From Synechococcus sp. MU1643 (GTDB lineage Bacteria > Cyanobacteriota > Cyanobacteriia > PCC-6307 > Cyanobiaceae): a DNA stretch of 64,000 nt. The notes under the pieces were generated by a model that was given only the letters and a program-made list of their open reading frames with translations, had not been told where the DNA came from and ran no database searches. Shown in pieces: positions 63,059-64,000 of this stretch. Where the stretch lies: positions 186,001 through 250,000 of the forward strand of contig NZ_VTKY01000001.1 in assembly GCF_020514095.1 (NCBI RefSeq), read 5' to 3'. Every line of letters begins with the position of its first letter. Positions within the stretch are counted from its first letter, which is position 1. The translations under genes and the position numbers were made by a program.

Positions 63059-63108
63059 CGAATCCGTCTGATCTCCTTAAAGTCTCCCTCTGTACTAATC
63101 GCGTTGCG

Positions 63109-64000
63109 ATGCGTTACGACCCCGGGCGGGATCTGGGCTGGTTACTGCTGCGTCCCTGGGTTGCCATCCCGCGCCTAGTGCATGTGCTGTGGTCCTTGGC
63201 GGGGCTTGTGCTGGTCTTGCTGCTGCGTGGAGGCAGCAGTGACCCCGCCGTTCAGCAGGGGCTGGCGCGTCGCATTCTCAACACCCTGACGGGGTTGGGG
63301 CCCTGCTTCATCAAGCTGGGGCAGGCCCTCTCCACCCGACCGGATCTGGTGCGTCGGGATTGGCTGGAAGAACTGACGCGCCTGCAGGACGATCTGCCGG
63401 CCTTCCCCCATGCCATCGCCCTGGCCTGCATCCGAGAGGAACTCGGTGCTCCGGCCGAGGAGTTGTTTGAGGAGTTCCCCGACACGCCGATCGCCGCCGC
63501 CAGTCTTGGCCAGGTTTACAAAGCCCGTCTGCAGGGCCAGCACTGGGTTGCGGTGAAAGTGCAGCGCCCCAATCTCACCTTCATTCTGCGACGGGATCTG
63601 GTATTGATCCGGGCTCTGGGGGTGATGACGGCGCCGCTGCTGCCGCTCAACCTTGGTTTCGGTCTAGGCGGAATCATTGATGAGTTTGGCCGCAGCCTGT
63701 TTGAGGAGATCGATTACGGCCTGGAAGCGGCCAATGCCGAGCGGTTCTCGACTCTTTTCGCGGACAACGATGCGGTCTACATCCCGAAGGTGGAGCGGAT
63801 GCTCAGCTCCACTCGAGTGTTGACCACCACCTGGATCGATGGCGCCAAGATGCGCAACAGCGAAGAGCTGCGCTCTCAGAGTCTTGATCCAACGGCGTTG
63901 ATCCGCACCGGCGTGATCTGCGGCCTACAGCAACTGTTGGAGTTCGGCTATTTCCACGCCGATCCTCACCCCGGTAACCTCTTCGCCCTACCCGGTCGCA
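63109..64000 (+). CDS. ABC1/UbiB-family protein kinase-like (partial)
   Basis: The first 297 codons of an ABC1/AarF/UbiB family protein; the gene runs off the window. Seen: the KxGQ motif (FIKLGQALSTRPDL), the Ala-rich loop AAASLGQVYKA, VAVKVQRP with the catalytic-type Lys, EIDYGLEAANA and FHADPHPGNLF. These atypical kinases or ATPases support quinone and lipid metabolism; cyanobacteria have several copies of uncertain function. Starts 51 bases from the divergent decarboxylase gene. Confidence 0.93.
   Translation, partial: MRYDPGRDLGWLLLRPWVAIPRLVHVLWSLAGLVLVLLLRGGSSDPAVQQGLARRILNTLTGLGPCFIKLGQALSTRPDLVRRDWLEELTRLQDDLPAFPHAIALACIREELGAPAEELFEEFPDTPIAAASLGQVYKARLQGQHWVAVKVQRPNLTFILRRDLVLIRALGVMTAPLLPLNLGFGLGGIIDEFGRSLFEEIDYGLEAANAERFSTLFADNDAVYIPKVERMLSSTRVLTTTWIDGAKMRNSEELRSQSLDPTALIRTGVICGLQQLLEFGYFHADPHPGNLFALPGR

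Overview
The window looks like part of a marine picocyanobacterial chromosome, most likely marine Synechococcus (subcluster 5.1 type). The assignment rests on recognisable cyanobacterial genes: a high-light-inducible protein (4206-4403), a PsbY-like protein (16773-16985), prolycopene isomerase crtH (19388-20944), ycf54 (26622-26942), a CyanoP/PsbP lipoprotein (45210-45791), a glycine-rich RRM protein (39703-39990) and clpC (55086-57626). It also fits the compact GC-rich core, the many overlapping start/stop codons and the many very small proteins. It is not assigned to a strain.

Region 1 (about 1-14,500) is accessory or low-complexity gene space. It carries a tyrosine recombinase (611-1804), few genes over 100 codons, and about thirty supported or plausible proteins of 27-95 residues. 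Many of these are single-membrane-span or Cys-rich. They include two adjacent zinc-ribbon proteins (7329-7651), a stop/start-coupled pair (7741-8045), a DUF1651 protein (9992-10243), a DUF427 protein (3327-3809) and a PfkB-type kinase (11851-12678). Some genes are broken, notably a multi-pass membrane protein at 5435-6365. A plus-strand terminator at 5222-5249 has no recognised gene upstream and may end a small RNA.

Region 2 (about 14,500-27,300) is core. It holds tRNA-Pro and tRNA-Lys, an FAD oxidoreductase, a gamma-carbonic-anhydrase-like protein, psbY, trmFO, a CDF transporter broken by a frameshift and a stop, and crtH. It continues with an OmpR-type regulator lacking the usual phospho-acceptor Asp, a monothiol glutaredoxin/BolA pair, plsC, and the overlapping run pdxJ-ycf54-hypothetical.

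Region 3 (27,300-45,200) contains a metallophosphoesterase and the double-strand-break repair genes recC, recB and recD. Between recC and recB lies a minus-strand terminator preceded by two further hairpins, a candidate structured RNA. It then carries a cupin, a DEAD-box RNA helicase, the RRM protein, an ABC exporter, a cation/proton antiporter with universal-stress-like domains and an LCP-family protein.

Region 4 (45,200-64,000) carries cyanoP, recR-lipA, a GST-DUF952 fusion, trhO, and the minus-strand run lysA-cdaA-uppS-bioB. It continues with rimI, clpC and a tightly packed dehydrogenase-hydrolase-DUF2993 run, then cdsA, an rlpA interrupted by a frameshift, a PLP-dependent decarboxylase-like gene, and the start of an ABC1/UbiB gene that runs off the window.

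A recurring oddity is conserved-looking reading frames interrupted by single-base indels in or beside short homopolymers, by in-frame stops (three of four are TAG), or by ATC/ATT where a start codon is expected. The very large recC, recB, recD and clpC frames are intact. These lesions may be true decay, residual sequence error, or in some cases unusual decoding; raw-read support is the first check.
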